Positions 18,501 through 27,155 are shown, numbered from the stretch's first letter. The stretch is DNA of 58,763 bases from Bacteroidales bacterium UBA3630 (GCA_002373995.1 DFLB01000005.1:42291-101053), one strand, 5' to 3'. Program-made: numbers and translations. The notes: generated by a model from the letters alone, not told the origin.

Positions 18501-18839
18501 GCAGAACTGACGGATGCCCTCGTCCACTTCGGAAGAGTATTCGGATTGATAGACATCGCGAAGGAAATCTTCGCAGTATTGTTCCAGACTTACCTCCTTG
18601 TCGCCAAAGAAGAGTTTGCCAGCTGCCTGCGACTGGCGGAAGAGATTGTCGATATTGATGCCGACGAGGATCTTGATTTCCTGTGTGGCATCCAATTCCT
18701 GGCGCAGTTTGAAATATCCTGAAGAACGAAAATAGCCAACCACGGCATGGAAGATGTCGAAGTTGGCCATAGCAGAGGCGATGCCGTGGAACTTGTCTAA
18801 CAGCGTCGCATCGATATTGTTGAAAAACTTGGTGCTCAT
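15522..18839 (-). CDS. PLD-nuclease domain / SNF2-family helicase
   Basis: Protein of 1105 residues joining an N-terminal phospholipase-D-type nuclease domain to a superfamily-2 translocase. The PLD HxK motif is HAKFYL (His132), followed by GSSNLSAQGL at 154-163. The helicase has Walker A VVGLGKTVVA (about 279-288), DEAH box IIVDEAHNFR, motif III LLLSATPLNN, the C-terminal RecA lobe starting LVVFSESVDTVNYL, and motif VI QRIGRVNRIGS. Such fusions occur next to adenine methylases in restriction-like defence loci, where the helicase would cut or translocate unmodified DNA. About residues 914-926 are encoded by an AATTTTGAATTTTC-type repeat. The ATG at 18839 follows a long hairpin leader (18891-19023). 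Confidence 0.9.
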   Translation of the reverse strand: MSTKFFNNIDATLLDKFHGIASAMANFDIFHAVVGYFRSSGYFKLRQELDATQEIKILVGINIDNLFRQSQAAGKLFFGDKEVSLEQYCEDFLRDVYQSEYSSEVDEGIRQFCTDISEGRLQLRIHPTKDLHAKFYLCLPKNHSEHSDGWVIMGSSNLSAQGLGTTEPPRYELNVAMKDYDDVHYCEEQFQQLWNDAIPVTLDDVNHIVGKTHLAPEEHQPTPYELYMRMLIDHFGNQVEDDFIPQLPENYDNLTYQRDAVVQGYDIMMQHGGCFIADVVGLGKTVVAAMIAQRFIAANGDNTRILVIFPPAVKSNWEDTFADFRIKNKFSHFITNGSLEKVIEGSDNFSQPGYYDLIIVDEAHNFRHDSNDNYDLLQRICKSARLNKGNVKGGKRVLLLSATPLNNTPEDIKNQLLLFQDTARCTLDGVGNIADTFAPWIKEFKSLMSQRRVLSADYLTSHIDDINQQMRHTVLEKVMVRRTRSNIQHEPRYAGEIHFPQLLDPTDRTYQMSPDVLMLFVDTYKKLVDTPTANLKEDNPDMFDGSGLNYARYRAVEYCPSYKVPSGKKAKQVADSLAGIYQTHMVKRLESSFDAFRRSLHTLLDATNGMIKMFNEDKVIIAPELNVKKLQADGMELDEIIELAIGKGFEQTEIVFSAADFKPDFFPMLEYDAEVLDKLCKRWDKVKSDPKLDLFVSMLEDELFDKSKNLEGKLVVFSESVDTVNYLEKELKERLHRCDILAVCAKNRNRLRETIQANFDAKYKKEWRNDYNIIITSDVLAEGVNLHRANVIVNYDSPWNATRLMQRIGRVNRIGSTADAIYNYMFYPSDPGDAIISLKKNSLIKLQSFHSALGEDTRIYSHEEMVHEFKLFNADVRDETDRSLELLREVRHLHDTNPTLYRKIKQLPPKSRCCRIENSKLKIENSTVTYLSSDFKKAFYLVGESIRELSFLEAADIFYAEPEEKAVSFDDSETLHYEQVRTALKQYTLDQQREHQDDKPKIGSKDNDAKKAAAFLREVRPMLDDEGRRTVDRLKQMVERGTYNQLADALIRMSRKHKKEPIPTIKIVEQLEDLDTRYSQPQQSQPTASYIANTTAEIILSETFI
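16061..16097. repeat. In-frame GAATTTTCAATTTTC repeat inside the helicase gene
   Basis: Four imperfect copies of TTGAATTTTCAA-type sequence lie inside the helicase reading frame and code for Arg-Ile-Glu-Asn-Ser-Lys-Leu-Lys-Ile-Glu-Asn-Ser on the minus strand. It is the intergenic GGAATTGAGAATT class of repeat, located in a coding region. Confidence 0.8.
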
Positions 18840-18890
18840 AAGGCTCAGCGTTTGTCGCGCTTCCGCCTTTCAGAGCATCATAAAAAAGTT

Positions 18891-19023
18891 ATCCGTGAAA
18901 CTCTCTTTGTACGTGGAGGCTCGCCAAAGCCTGTACTACAATTAAGAAAGCCCACGGATACCCGTGAGCGTTCTGCTTTCTTTTGTAGTACAGTTTGAAA
19001 TTTGGCGATTTCCACGTACAAAG
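18891..19023 (-). ncRNA. Long imperfect hairpin in the helicase leader (candidate structured RNA)
   Basis: Read on the minus strand, the leader forms nested pairings: CTTTGTACGTGGA with TCCACGTACAAAG (19011-19023 and 18905-18917), TCGCCAAA with TTTGGCGA, TGTACTACAA with TTGTAGTACA, AAGAAAGC with GCTTTCTT, and a tip CACGG-GTAT-CCGTG. Downstream, CACGGAT (18891-18897) could instead pair with ATCCGTG of the tip and is followed by AACTTTTTT, so an attenuator-like switch is possible. A miniature inverted-repeat element is an alternative explanation; I see no target-site duplication. Confidence 0.6.
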
Positions 19024-19028
19024 CAAAA

Positions 19029-19138
19029 GCAAAAACGCTTTATATTATGTCGTTATATTCTCTTTATTCTATTCTGTTTCTTACTTTTATTGCTGTGTTT
19101 TTTTATTGTTTTTTTATCTGTTTCGTGCTGCAAAGATA
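19029..19138 (-). promoter_or_regulatory. Promoter-leader repeat A, upstream of helicase operon
   Basis: 110-bp segment about 91 percent identical (10 differences by eye) to 20200-20309. On the minus strand it opens with the -7 element TATCTTTG (19131-19138), then GCAGCACGAAAC and an A-rich leader ending AAGCGTTTTTGC. The -7 element abuts the stop codon of the DUF1016 gene. It would start the helicase-methylase transcript. Confidence 0.72.
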
Positions 19139-20188
19139 CTACTTTTCTTGGATACTTTCGTTCTCTTTTCTTCGAAGTTGTTCCTTCACTTCGTTCACTT
19201 CGTTGATTAATTGCTGCTCAGTGGGAAGGTAAAGTTTATATTCTGAAGCCAGAATGGTTTTATTGTCTTCGGGCAGAGTCGTGCGTACAAGTGTATCGTT
19301 TTTACGAGTACAGAGTAGAATTCCTATTGTGTGGTTTTCGTCAGGGAGTCTCTCATAGCGGTCGTAGTAGTTGACATACATCTGCAACTGTCCGAGGTCT
19401 TGGTGGGTAAGTTCACCTGTTTTGAGTTCAATCAGGACAAAACTCCGCAACAGTCGGTTGTAAAACACCAAATCGACGAAAAACTCATCGTCCTCAAGCA
19501 GAATACGCTTTTGCCTGGCCACAAAAGAGAATCCTTTCCCCATTTCGAGCATAAATTCGGCAATATGGGTTATTATTGCCTGCTCTATGTCTTTTTCGTA
19601 GTATGCTGCCTCACGTTTTAGACCGAGAAATTCCAAAACCGCAGGTTGTTTGATTATTTCCTGTGGAGTTTCAGGGATACGTTCTTTTCGTGCCACTGCT
19701 AAAACCGCATCTTTGTCATTGCTCGCGAGAAGACGTTCATAAAGCAACGAGTCAATTTGGCGTCCTGTTTCACGAGCAGTCCACGCATTGTTGACCGATT
19801 CCAACTCGTAATACTCTCGTTTATCAGGGTCTTCGATTTGGATAAGTCTCCGATATTGAGACCAATTCAATTGCGAACGCAGTGTGTTCGCAATTGGATA
19901 AATGCGATAAAACTGGCGGGCTTGTTCGAGTTGACGGACACCAAATCCACTACCGTACTCTGGCTCAATTGCTTTTGCCAAGTTACGAATCAGATAGGTG
20001 CCATAGTCGGCACGGGCTTTGCCTTGCTGTTCTTCTTCCAAGATCCGCTTGCCCAAATGCCAATACATTTGCACCCGACAAAAGTCGACGCTTCGAACGG
20101 CATTGGCCCGGGCATCATTGATTATCTGGCGTATATCGGTAACAAATTCTTGTCGAACAACGGAAGTATTGTCAATTTTCTGTTCCAT
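19139..20188 (-). CDS. DUF1016 PDDEXK-family nuclease (YhcG-like)
   Basis: About 349-residue member of the DUF1016 family: an N-terminal helical domain (IRQIINDARANAVRSVDFCR to YWHLGKRILEEEQ, then YGTYLIRNLAKAIEPEYGSGF) followed by a PD-(D/E)XK-like nuclease domain. The nuclease motif is visible as DDEFFVDLVFYN, then FVLIELKTGE, with the Asp and Glu-x-Lys expected for metal-dependent DNA cleavage. These proteins are frequent next to restriction-modification genes. The ATG at 20188 is chosen over a TTG at 20203. The gene together with its leader lies between two near-identical 110-bp direct repeats that also carry the promoters, so it looks like a cassette. Confidence 0.88.
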   Translation of the reverse strand: MEQKIDNTSVVRQEFVTDIRQIINDARANAVRSVDFCRVQMYWHLGKRILEEEQQGKARADYGTYLIRNLAKAIEPEYGSGFGVRQLEQARQFYRIYPIANTLRSQLNWSQYRRLIQIEDPDKREYYELESVNNAWTARETGRQIDSLLYERLLASNDKDAVLAVARKERIPETPQEIIKQPAVLEFLGLKREAAYYEKDIEQAIITHIAEFMLEMGKGFSFVARQKRILLEDDEFFVDLVFYNRLLRSFVLIELKTGELTHQDLGQLQMYVNYYDRYERLPDENHTIGILLCTRKNDTLVRTTLPEDNKTILASEYKLYLPTEQQLINEVNEVKEQLRRKENESIQEK

Positions 20189-20199
20189 CTTAATTATAG

Positions 20200-20309
20200 G
20201 CAAAAACGCTTTATATTATGTCGTTATCTTCTCTTTATTCTATTCTGTTTCTTACTTTTACTGTTGCTTTTATTATTGGTTTTTTTATTTGTTTCGTGCT
20301 GCAAAGATA
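20200..20309 (-). promoter_or_regulatory. Promoter-leader repeat B, upstream of DUF1016 gene
   Basis: Second copy of the 110-bp promoter-leader, with the -7 element TATCTTTG at 20302-20309 (minus strand). It has the same length as copy A and about ten substitutions, clustered in the T-rich middle. Confidence 0.72.
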
Positions 20310-20340
20310 CAAAACTATTTCGTTATTTTGCGATGTTATT

Positions 20341-20595
20341 TTAACAGACGCTAATCTTGAACCGATTGAGTCCGGCCTGACTTCTAATTGTGGCGAATTC
20401 GCCATAATTAAAATCGGGATTGTACACCTTCTCCCATATGCCTATGTATTCCAATGTATTACGATTACGCAGCCAGTCGGTGACAAAGAAGTCACCATCT
20501 TTGGCTTGTAGCATATCTGTCAAGCAGATATAATCCTCAGCCCCCTGTTTGATTACCGTAATTGGTGTATCTTGTACTATTATCTTGTTAGCCAT
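20341..20595 (-). pseudogene. Truncated KilA-N domain protein
   Basis: 84 residues matching only the start of KilA-N domain proteins: TPITVIKQGAEDYICLTDML, then FFVTDWLRNRNTLEYIGIWE and GLNRFKISV. The family normally continues with a segment containing KTNAIGLxAKAGRYGGTYAH and a C-terminal extension, all absent here; the frame stops directly after ISVC. The break lies 32 bp before repeat B, so the loss probably accompanied insertion of the DUF1016 cassette. The start ATG at 20595 and a -7 element upstream remain, so a short peptide may still be made. Confidence 0.72.
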
Positions 20596-20678
20596 ATGTT
20601 TCCAACCGATTCCTATCCTGTTGTTATATCTCTATTTTATTATGTTTTGTTGTTGTATCTCGGTTTGTTTTCGTGCTA

Positions 20679-20686
20679 CAAAGATA
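20679..20686 (-). promoter_or_regulatory. -7 promoter element for the KilA-N remnant
   Basis: TATCTTTG on the minus strand, followed by TAGCACGAAAAC, resembles the start of the 110-bp leader repeats. It is the most upstream promoter seen for the defence island. Confidence 0.55.
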
Positions 20687-20721
20687 CAGTTTTTATCAAT
20701 TCATCTGATGACGAGAAGGTT

Positions 20722-22128
<1,407 letters not shown>

Positions 22129-22160
22129 GTGGGCAGTTGCTAGTTGGCAGTTGTTAGTTG
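22129..22160. repeat. AGTTGGCAGTTGT repeat at the dxs stop
   Basis: Imperfect copies of GCAGTTGCTAGTTG cover the gap between dxs and the carrier gene. The dxs stop codon TAA itself lies in the repeat (GCCAACTAAC on the minus strand). The same family fills 27684-27736. Confidence 0.7.
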
Positions 22161-24025
22161 GCGGCGGCGCGGATGGCGTCGGCATCGATGTGACAGTCGT
22201 GCTTGAGTTGGGCAACGGGGCCATGAGTGACGAACTCGTCGGGGATGGCGAGGATGCGCACCTGAGCTACCACCGCAGGGTGGCGGGCGGCGAAATACTC
22301 CATCACCGCCTCGCCGAAGCCACCTGCACGCACACCGTCCTCGACTGTGACGATGCGCCGATATCCTGCGGCGGCGATCTTGTCGAGCATCATGGTATCC
22401 AGCGGTTTGAGGAAGCGCATATCATATACTGCGGCATCCAGCTCGCCGGCCACCCGGAGAGCATCGTTGCCCACCGTGCCGAGGGTGACAAAAGCCAGGT
22501 CTCCCCCACCCTGTCGCAGACAGCGACCGCGACCGACGGGCAGCTCCTCAAACGGCGACTGCCATTCGACATGCTCGCTGAGGCCCCGCGGATAGCGAAT
22601 CACCCAGGCGCCACGGTCGGGCATCTGTGCGGTAAACATCATGTTGCGAAGGTCGTGCTCGTCGATGGGAGCGCAGATGGTGAGGTTGGGCACGGGACGA
22701 AGCGCGGCGAGGTCGAAGAGACCGTGGTGTGTAGGCCCGTCGTCGCCCACCAGACCGGCACGGTCGAGGCACATCACGACGTGCAGCCGCTGCAGGGCCA
22801 CGTCGTGGATAATCTGATCATAGGCCCTCTGCGCAAACGACGAATAGATGTTGCAGAACGGCACCATGCCGCCTGCGGCGAGACCCGCGGCGAAGGTGAC
22901 GGCATGCTGCTCGGCGATGCCCACATCGAAGACACGGTCAGGCATACGCTCCATCATCAGGTTAAGCGAACAACCTGTGGCCATTGCCGGCGTGATGCCC
23001 ACAATGGAGGGGTTTTGTTCGGCCAGTTCGATGATTGTGCGACCGAATACCTCCTGGTACTTGAGGGGGCGCCCGTCGTCGGCCGAGGGTATCTGCTCGC
23101 CGGTGCGGATGTCGAAGCGGCCGGGAGCGTGGTAGACCACGGGGTTCTGTTCGGCCTGACGGAGTCCTTTGCCCTTGGTGGTAACGATATGCAACAGCTT
23201 GGGGCCTTCCAACTCCTTGAGGCGCTGCAGCATATCGACCAGCTGGCGTATGTCGTGCCCGTCGATAGGGCCAAAGTAGCGTATGCCGAGGCTTTCGAAA
23301 AGGTTGCTGCCCCCGACGGCCACCGTCTTGGCTGTCGAGGTGAGTCGCTGGAAGACATTCAGCGAGCGGTCGTGCCGGCGGCCGCCATCGCTGCCGTCGA
23401 GCCTGCGCCACACCTGTTCCTTCAGCTTGTTGTAGCGCCGCGAGGAGGTGATGCGCGTCAGGTAGCTGTTCATGCCGCCGACGGCCTTGTCGATAGAGAT
23501 GCCGTTGTCGTTGAGGATGACAAGCAGATTGGCCTTCGAGTCGCCGGCGTTGTTGAGGGCCTCGAAAGCCTCGCCACCGCTGAGGGCGCCGTCGCCGATG
23601 ACGGCGATGTGGCAGCGCGCCGTATCGCCCTGCAGCATACTGGCGGTGGCCATGCCGAGGGCGGCGCTGACAGAGGTGGAGCTGTGGCCGGTGCCGAAGG
23701 CGTCGTAGGGGCTCTCGCTGCGTTTTGGGAAGCCGCTGATGCCGCCATAGGTGCGGATGGTGTGGAAGGCCTCGCGGCGGCCGGTGAGAATCTTGTGAGC
23801 GTAGGCCTGATGGCCCACATCCCATATCAGTTTGTCGTCGGGGGTGTTGAAGACATAGTGCAGCGCCACGGCCAGCTCGACCGTGCCGAGGCTGGAGGCC
23901 AGGTGGCCCGGATGGGTGGCGAGGGTGTCGATGATATAGTCGCGCAATTCGTCGGCAATGGGTTGCAGCTCGTCGATGCGCAGGCGCTTCAGATCAGAAG
24001 GGTATTGTATATCGTGAAGACGCAT
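22154..24025 (-). CDS. dxs: 1-deoxy-D-xylulose-5-phosphate synthase
   Basis: Thiamine-diphosphate enzyme that condenses pyruvate and glyceraldehyde-3-phosphate, the first step of the MEP isoprenoid pathway. The product also feeds thiamine and pyridoxal synthesis. The 623 residues are normal. Visible blocks are HPGHLASSLGTVELAVALHY near the N-terminus, the ThDP motif GDGALSGGEAFEALN, IDGHDIRQLVDML, and the transketolase pyrimidine-binding region GIAEQHAVTFAAGLA with CNIYSSFAQRAYDQ. The ATG at 24025 begins MRLHDIQYPSDLK, as in the family. The 3' end lies in an intergenic repeat. Confidence 0.97.
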   Translation of the reverse strand: MRLHDIQYPSDLKRLRIDELQPIADELRDYIIDTLATHPGHLASSLGTVELAVALHYVFNTPDDKLIWDVGHQAYAHKILTGRREAFHTIRTYGGISGFPKRSESPYDAFGTGHSSTSVSAALGMATASMLQGDTARCHIAVIGDGALSGGEAFEALNNAGDSKANLLVILNDNGISIDKAVGGMNSYLTRITSSRRYNKLKEQVWRRLDGSDGGRRHDRSLNVFQRLTSTAKTVAVGGSNLFESLGIRYFGPIDGHDIRQLVDMLQRLKELEGPKLLHIVTTKGKGLRQAEQNPVVYHAPGRFDIRTGEQIPSADDGRPLKYQEVFGRTIIELAEQNPSIVGITPAMATGCSLNLMMERMPDRVFDVGIAEQHAVTFAAGLAAGGMVPFCNIYSSFAQRAYDQIIHDVALQRLHVVMCLDRAGLVGDDGPTHHGLFDLAALRPVPNLTICAPIDEHDLRNMMFTAQMPDRGAWVIRYPRGLSEHVEWQSPFEELPVGRGRCLRQGGGDLAFVTLGTVGNDALRVAGELDAAVYDMRFLKPLDTMMLDKIAAAGYRRIVTVEDGVRAGGFGEAVMEYFAARHPAVVAQVRILAIPDEFVTHGPVAQLKHDCHIDADAIRAAAN

Positions 24026-24062
24026 TGCTTGGTGTTCAGTGGTTAGTGTTCAGTGGTTAGGA
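24026..24062. repeat. GTTCAGTGGTTAG repeat
   Basis: Two to three copies of GTGTTCAGTGGTTA lie between dxs and the upstream secreted-protein gene, another member of the low-complexity intergenic repeat set. Confidence 0.7.
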
Positions 24063-24076
24063 GTCAATAAAGGTAT

Positions 24077-25048
24077 TCAATATTTATATGCCGGAGCGGA
24101 CTTGGGCAGCGGTTCGAAGGGCTTGTTGAGGCGCTTGTCGTCCAGACGGCCCTGAGTGCCTGAGCGTTGCTCCCACTTGCCGTCGATCCACGCGTAGCCC
24201 ACCTCGACACCCGAGGGGACATAGTACTGGAAGAGGCCTTCCATGCCTGCTATCTGGGGTTCCACCTCGTCGAAGACAATCATTTTTTCCTTGTGTTCCT
24301 TGACCTTTTCTACGGTGCGATGGCGATTGGTGCCGCGCACTTTGACGCGGTTGTGCTCCACGGTGCGGATGGTCTGCGAGGTGTAGGCCATTTGCACGGC
24401 GGCGCCGTCGCGGTATTCGACCACCACACGGCGGAGGTTGCGTTCGCGGCGGAAGACGGCGGCACCGAACTGCGGCACCCCCTGACGGAGCACCACGGGC
24501 TCGACGACACGGCGGTCGGTCAACCAGTCGACCCCCGACCATCCGAGGAGGGTGTAGACGGTGCGGTCGCCGGCAGTGGTCTGGATAAGGTCCTGATAGA
24601 TGGCGCCGAACCAGTTGTCGGCATCGAGCACGCTCTCCTCGCGGTTCACGAGGTCGTCGCTTTTGTCGTGCAGGACCTGGTATTGGAACTCTTCGTCGTG
24701 GTCGTTGTAGAACTGCACGGCACCGAAGCATTCGTACTCGCCGTTGTCGCGCACGACGGCCCAGGAGAAGATGCGCAGACGGCCGTCTGGCGAGGTGAGG
24801 ACGGAGACAGATTGCGGCAGCTGCCACTGCCAGCGTTCCGACTGTTGCTCGTCGAGGGCTTGGCAGAGCAGGCCCACGGCCTCCTCGGAAGAGAGGTAGC
24901 GCTCGTTGTCGGTCGGTGCGGAGCTGATGCGGTCGAAGAGGGCCGCGAGGCGCTGCTGGCAGTCGAGCATACGGGCACGATTCTGCGCCGGGGCGGTGAA
25001 CACCGGGAGCAGGAAGAGGGGCAGCAATATGTACGCCAAGCGTTTCAT
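24077..25048 (-). CDS. Secreted hypothetical protein
   Basis: About 323 residues with a clear signal peptide (MKRLAYILLPLFLLPVF, cleavage likely after APAQ). The mature part has no motif that I can name. It contains DGRLRIFSWAVVRDNGEYEC, LLGWSGVDWLTDRRVVEPVV and a C-terminal YYVPSGVEVGYAWIDGKWE, a layout seen in conserved Bacteroidales periplasmic proteins of unknown role. An ATG three codons earlier (25057) is also possible; the later ATG makes the better signal peptide. It is followed by dxs in the same direction but separated by a repeat. Confidence 0.75.
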   Translation of the reverse strand: MKRLAYILLPLFLLPVFTAPAQNRARMLDCQQRLAALFDRISSAPTDNERYLSSEEAVGLLCQALDEQQSERWQWQLPQSVSVLTSPDGRLRIFSWAVVRDNGEYECFGAVQFYNDHDEEFQYQVLHDKSDDLVNREESVLDADNWFGAIYQDLIQTTAGDRTVYTLLGWSGVDWLTDRRVVEPVVLRQGVPQFGAAVFRRERNLRRVVVEYRDGAAVQMAYTSQTIRTVEHNRVKVRGTNRHRTVEKVKEHKEKMIVFDEVEPQIAGMEGLFQYYVPSGVEVGYAWIDGKWEQRSGTQGRLDDKRLNKPFEPLPKSAPAYKY

Positions 25049-25100
25049 CTCCTCCATAACGCAGACGGGAGGGAAATATTGCCGCAGGGTGGTATTTTTT

Positions 25101-26558
25101 TTACCGCGCGACGGTCAGGCGGCGGAGCAGGGTGCCGCGGTCGGTGTGCACCAGCAGCAGGTAGGTGCCTGCGGGCCATGCGGAGACGTCGATAGGCGCT
25201 GCACGTCCGGTGGCCGGCAGGCGGGTGTGGTGTGTGCCTGCCGAGGTGTAGACGTCGATGGCCGAGAGTTCGGCGTCGGCTGTCAGCAGCAGGCGCTCGG
25301 CGGCCGGGTTGGGGAGCAGGTCAACGGTGACATTCCCGGCCACGGCACCGATGCTTTGGCGCCGGCCGAAGTTGATGCTGTCGCTCCAGTCGCTCCATTG
25401 CGTGTCGCGGACCGTGCACAGCGAGCGGACGTAGGCGACATAGGTCGTGTCCGGTGATATGCCGCTCAGCATGAGCGACGGTTCACTGGTGGCGAGCACC
25501 GTGCCCTGGCCCGGCAAGGTTCCCGAGGGGCCGTAGCTGACCTCCCAGGCCGTGTCCCACTGCCCCGTGTCCCAGCGCAGCAGCACATGCCCAGACCCCA
25601 TCGGGCTTGCTGATACTCCTTGCGGCACGTCGCACACCACCTCCAAGATGGGGAATATCAGCATGAAGCCGTGGTTCACCTCGCAGCCGTCGTCGTCAAT
25701 GGTAAACCACACACTGTCCGCCACAGGGGTGCGTACAACTGTCAAAATTCCATTTACCACTGCTGATTCATAACGGAAGCCACCTCTCGCCATCCAGTTG
25801 TACTTGGGAAAATCATAATAAGTAGGGAGGGGATGAATTTCCATAATATTGGGGATAGCCAAGGCCAGTGCTCTATCGGTTGCAGTGTTTTCAAAATACG
25901 CTCCCAGATAGAAAGAATCCGAGACTGATACAGGTGTTTCAAAAAAAGCTTCAAAAACATCATACCTTAAAGAGTATATCTCTGATCCCATATACACCTC
26001 AAACGCACGTTCTTTATTGAATACAAACACAGGTTTCCCAATAGTATCAGCCAGGGAGGTGGATGCAGATGCTATCACATTCATATTTGTATCCAACAAT
26101 TGCATTTTCAATATATCGAAACCATGTGCTATCATTTCATCAACCACACGAGAGCCTTTATCCCATCCGTAGTCCCATTCGGAAACCTGTTCGAGCATTC
26201 CAGGAGTATGATAGCGGGGATACAGCATAGCTATTCCAACCACACGTATTGTTGAATCGGCATGCTTACCCGCTACAAAATGATTAATGTATCTCTCATT
26301 CCATCGATCATGCGAATAAACATCCAGAAAACCATAGCCTAATTCACTCTGATTACCCACACAAACAGTGACAGCAGAAGGTGCATACAACAAACACCTC
26401 GCCCCATCGTCATGATTGTAAATATGGTGGAACATACTATAATCAGGCCAAAACTCTCTATAATAGTCTTTTGGCATATTGCGAAGGCCGAAAGTATCAA
26501 CCTGCGCAGAGACGAAGCAGGCACATAAAAAAGGCAAAAGAGAAAGCAATTTTTTCAT
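25101..26558 (-). CDS. T9SS cargo protein with C-terminal sorting domain
   Basis: Exported protein of 485 residues. The signal peptide MKKLLSLLPFLCACFVSAQ is followed by a roughly 290-residue unassigned domain, an FN3-like segment (VLLRWDTGQWDTAWEVSYGP to SPDTTYVAYVRSLC), and a C-terminal type A sorting domain (DLLPNPAAERLLL, IDVYTSAG, WPAGTYLLLVHTDRG, ending LRRLTVAR). Such tails direct secretion through the type IX system and attachment to the cell surface. The base composition shifts to AT-rich around 25750-26550, the 5' half of the gene, unlike the GC-rich 3' part. Confidence 0.85.
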   Translation of the reverse strand: MKKLLSLLPFLCACFVSAQVDTFGLRNMPKDYYREFWPDYSMFHHIYNHDDGARCLLYAPSAVTVCVGNQSELGYGFLDVYSHDRWNERYINHFVAGKHADSTIRVVGIAMLYPRYHTPGMLEQVSEWDYGWDKGSRVVDEMIAHGFDILKMQLLDTNMNVIASASTSLADTIGKPVFVFNKERAFEVYMGSEIYSLRYDVFEAFFETPVSVSDSFYLGAYFENTATDRALALAIPNIMEIHPLPTYYDFPKYNWMARGGFRYESAVVNGILTVVRTPVADSVWFTIDDDGCEVNHGFMLIFPILEVVCDVPQGVSASPMGSGHVLLRWDTGQWDTAWEVSYGPSGTLPGQGTVLATSEPSLMLSGISPDTTYVAYVRSLCTVRDTQWSDWSDSINFGRRQSIGAVAGNVTVDLLPNPAAERLLLTADAELSAIDVYTSAGTHHTRLPATGRAAPIDVSAWPAGTYLLLVHTDRGTLLRRLTVAR

Positions 26559-26573
26559 ATCTTTTCGGTTTTA

Positions 26574-26812
26574 TTATTTACATAAATATTTCATTTTGCG
26601 TTTGTCCACGCTACCAAACTCATAGCCAACAGACAAGTCCCACGTTATCGGCCACTGGTAATAGCCCCGCTCAAAAAGATAATGGCGTTGACGGCGGGCA
26701 TTTCCATTGCTTTGACGATGTAATCCATCTGCGCGGTGGCGGATTTTGGCATCGCGGGGAGAAGTAACATGGCGGTGCAAATTCTTAATAATAAATATTT
26801 TATATGTTTCAT
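26574..26812 (-). pseudogene. Frameshifted small exported-protein remnant
   Basis: From the ATG at 26812 a good signal peptide is read (KHIKYLLLRICTAMLLLPAM, ending KSATAQ), but the frame stops at 26645. In the next frame the sequence continues as RHYLFERGYYQWPITWDLSV, then GYEFGSVDKRK, ending at 26574 just before the T9SS cargo gene. The two halves look like one short exported or outer-membrane-type protein broken by a single frame change between 26660 and 26760. It could also be a real 55-residue peptide. Confidence 0.4.
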
Positions 26813-27147
26813 ATCGGTGGTTAAAGGGGGGTGTTGCTGGGTGCAAATATATGTAAAGGTTTGGAATATTGCAAGTAGAAAATGCGAAGCTGATGCATCT
26901 TTAGAGGTTGAGGAGATGCCTTGGTTATGCTTAGGATATGCCTTGGTTATGCTTAGGATATGCCTTGGTTATGCTTAGGATATGCTTAGGATGAGCTTAG
27001 GATAAAGGCAGGAGGTATGCGCTACGGGCAGCGGAGGCATAGGATGAGAGGTGGGCGGCGGAGGGGTAAGTGGCTGAGGGATTGGGGTGTGGCGGGATTG
27101 GCGGGGTGAGGAGGTAAAAATAATTTTGCCATGTCGAAAAAGATAAG
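26813..27147. other. Divergent intergenic region
   Basis: Apart from the tandem repeat at 26915-27004 and the promoter near 27125-27155, nothing gene-like is seen. 27040-27120 is a G-rich stretch of short GGGGTG-type runs. Confidence 0.55.
26915..27004. repeat. Tandem repeat of GGATATGCCTTGGTTATGCTTA type
   Basis: A 23-bp compound unit (TTGGTTATGCTTA + GGATATGCC) is repeated three times, followed by shorter GGATATGCTTA and GGATGAGCTTA copies. It belongs to the dispersed CTTAGGATATGC family, also at 1-57, 35577-35626 and 55938-55986. Confidence 0.9.
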
Positions 27148-27155
27148 TACTTTTG
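27125..27155 (+). promoter_or_regulatory. Promoter for the DUF3127 gene
   Basis: -33 box TTTG (27125-27128) and -7 box TACTTTTG (27148-27155) are separated by 19 bp, a full match to the Bacteroidota consensus. The ATG is 70 bp downstream. Confidence 0.75.

Noticed and set aside
18891..19023. Retron or DGR RNA
   Set aside because: The hairpin has no reverse transcriptase gene nearby and no msr/msd-type branch features.
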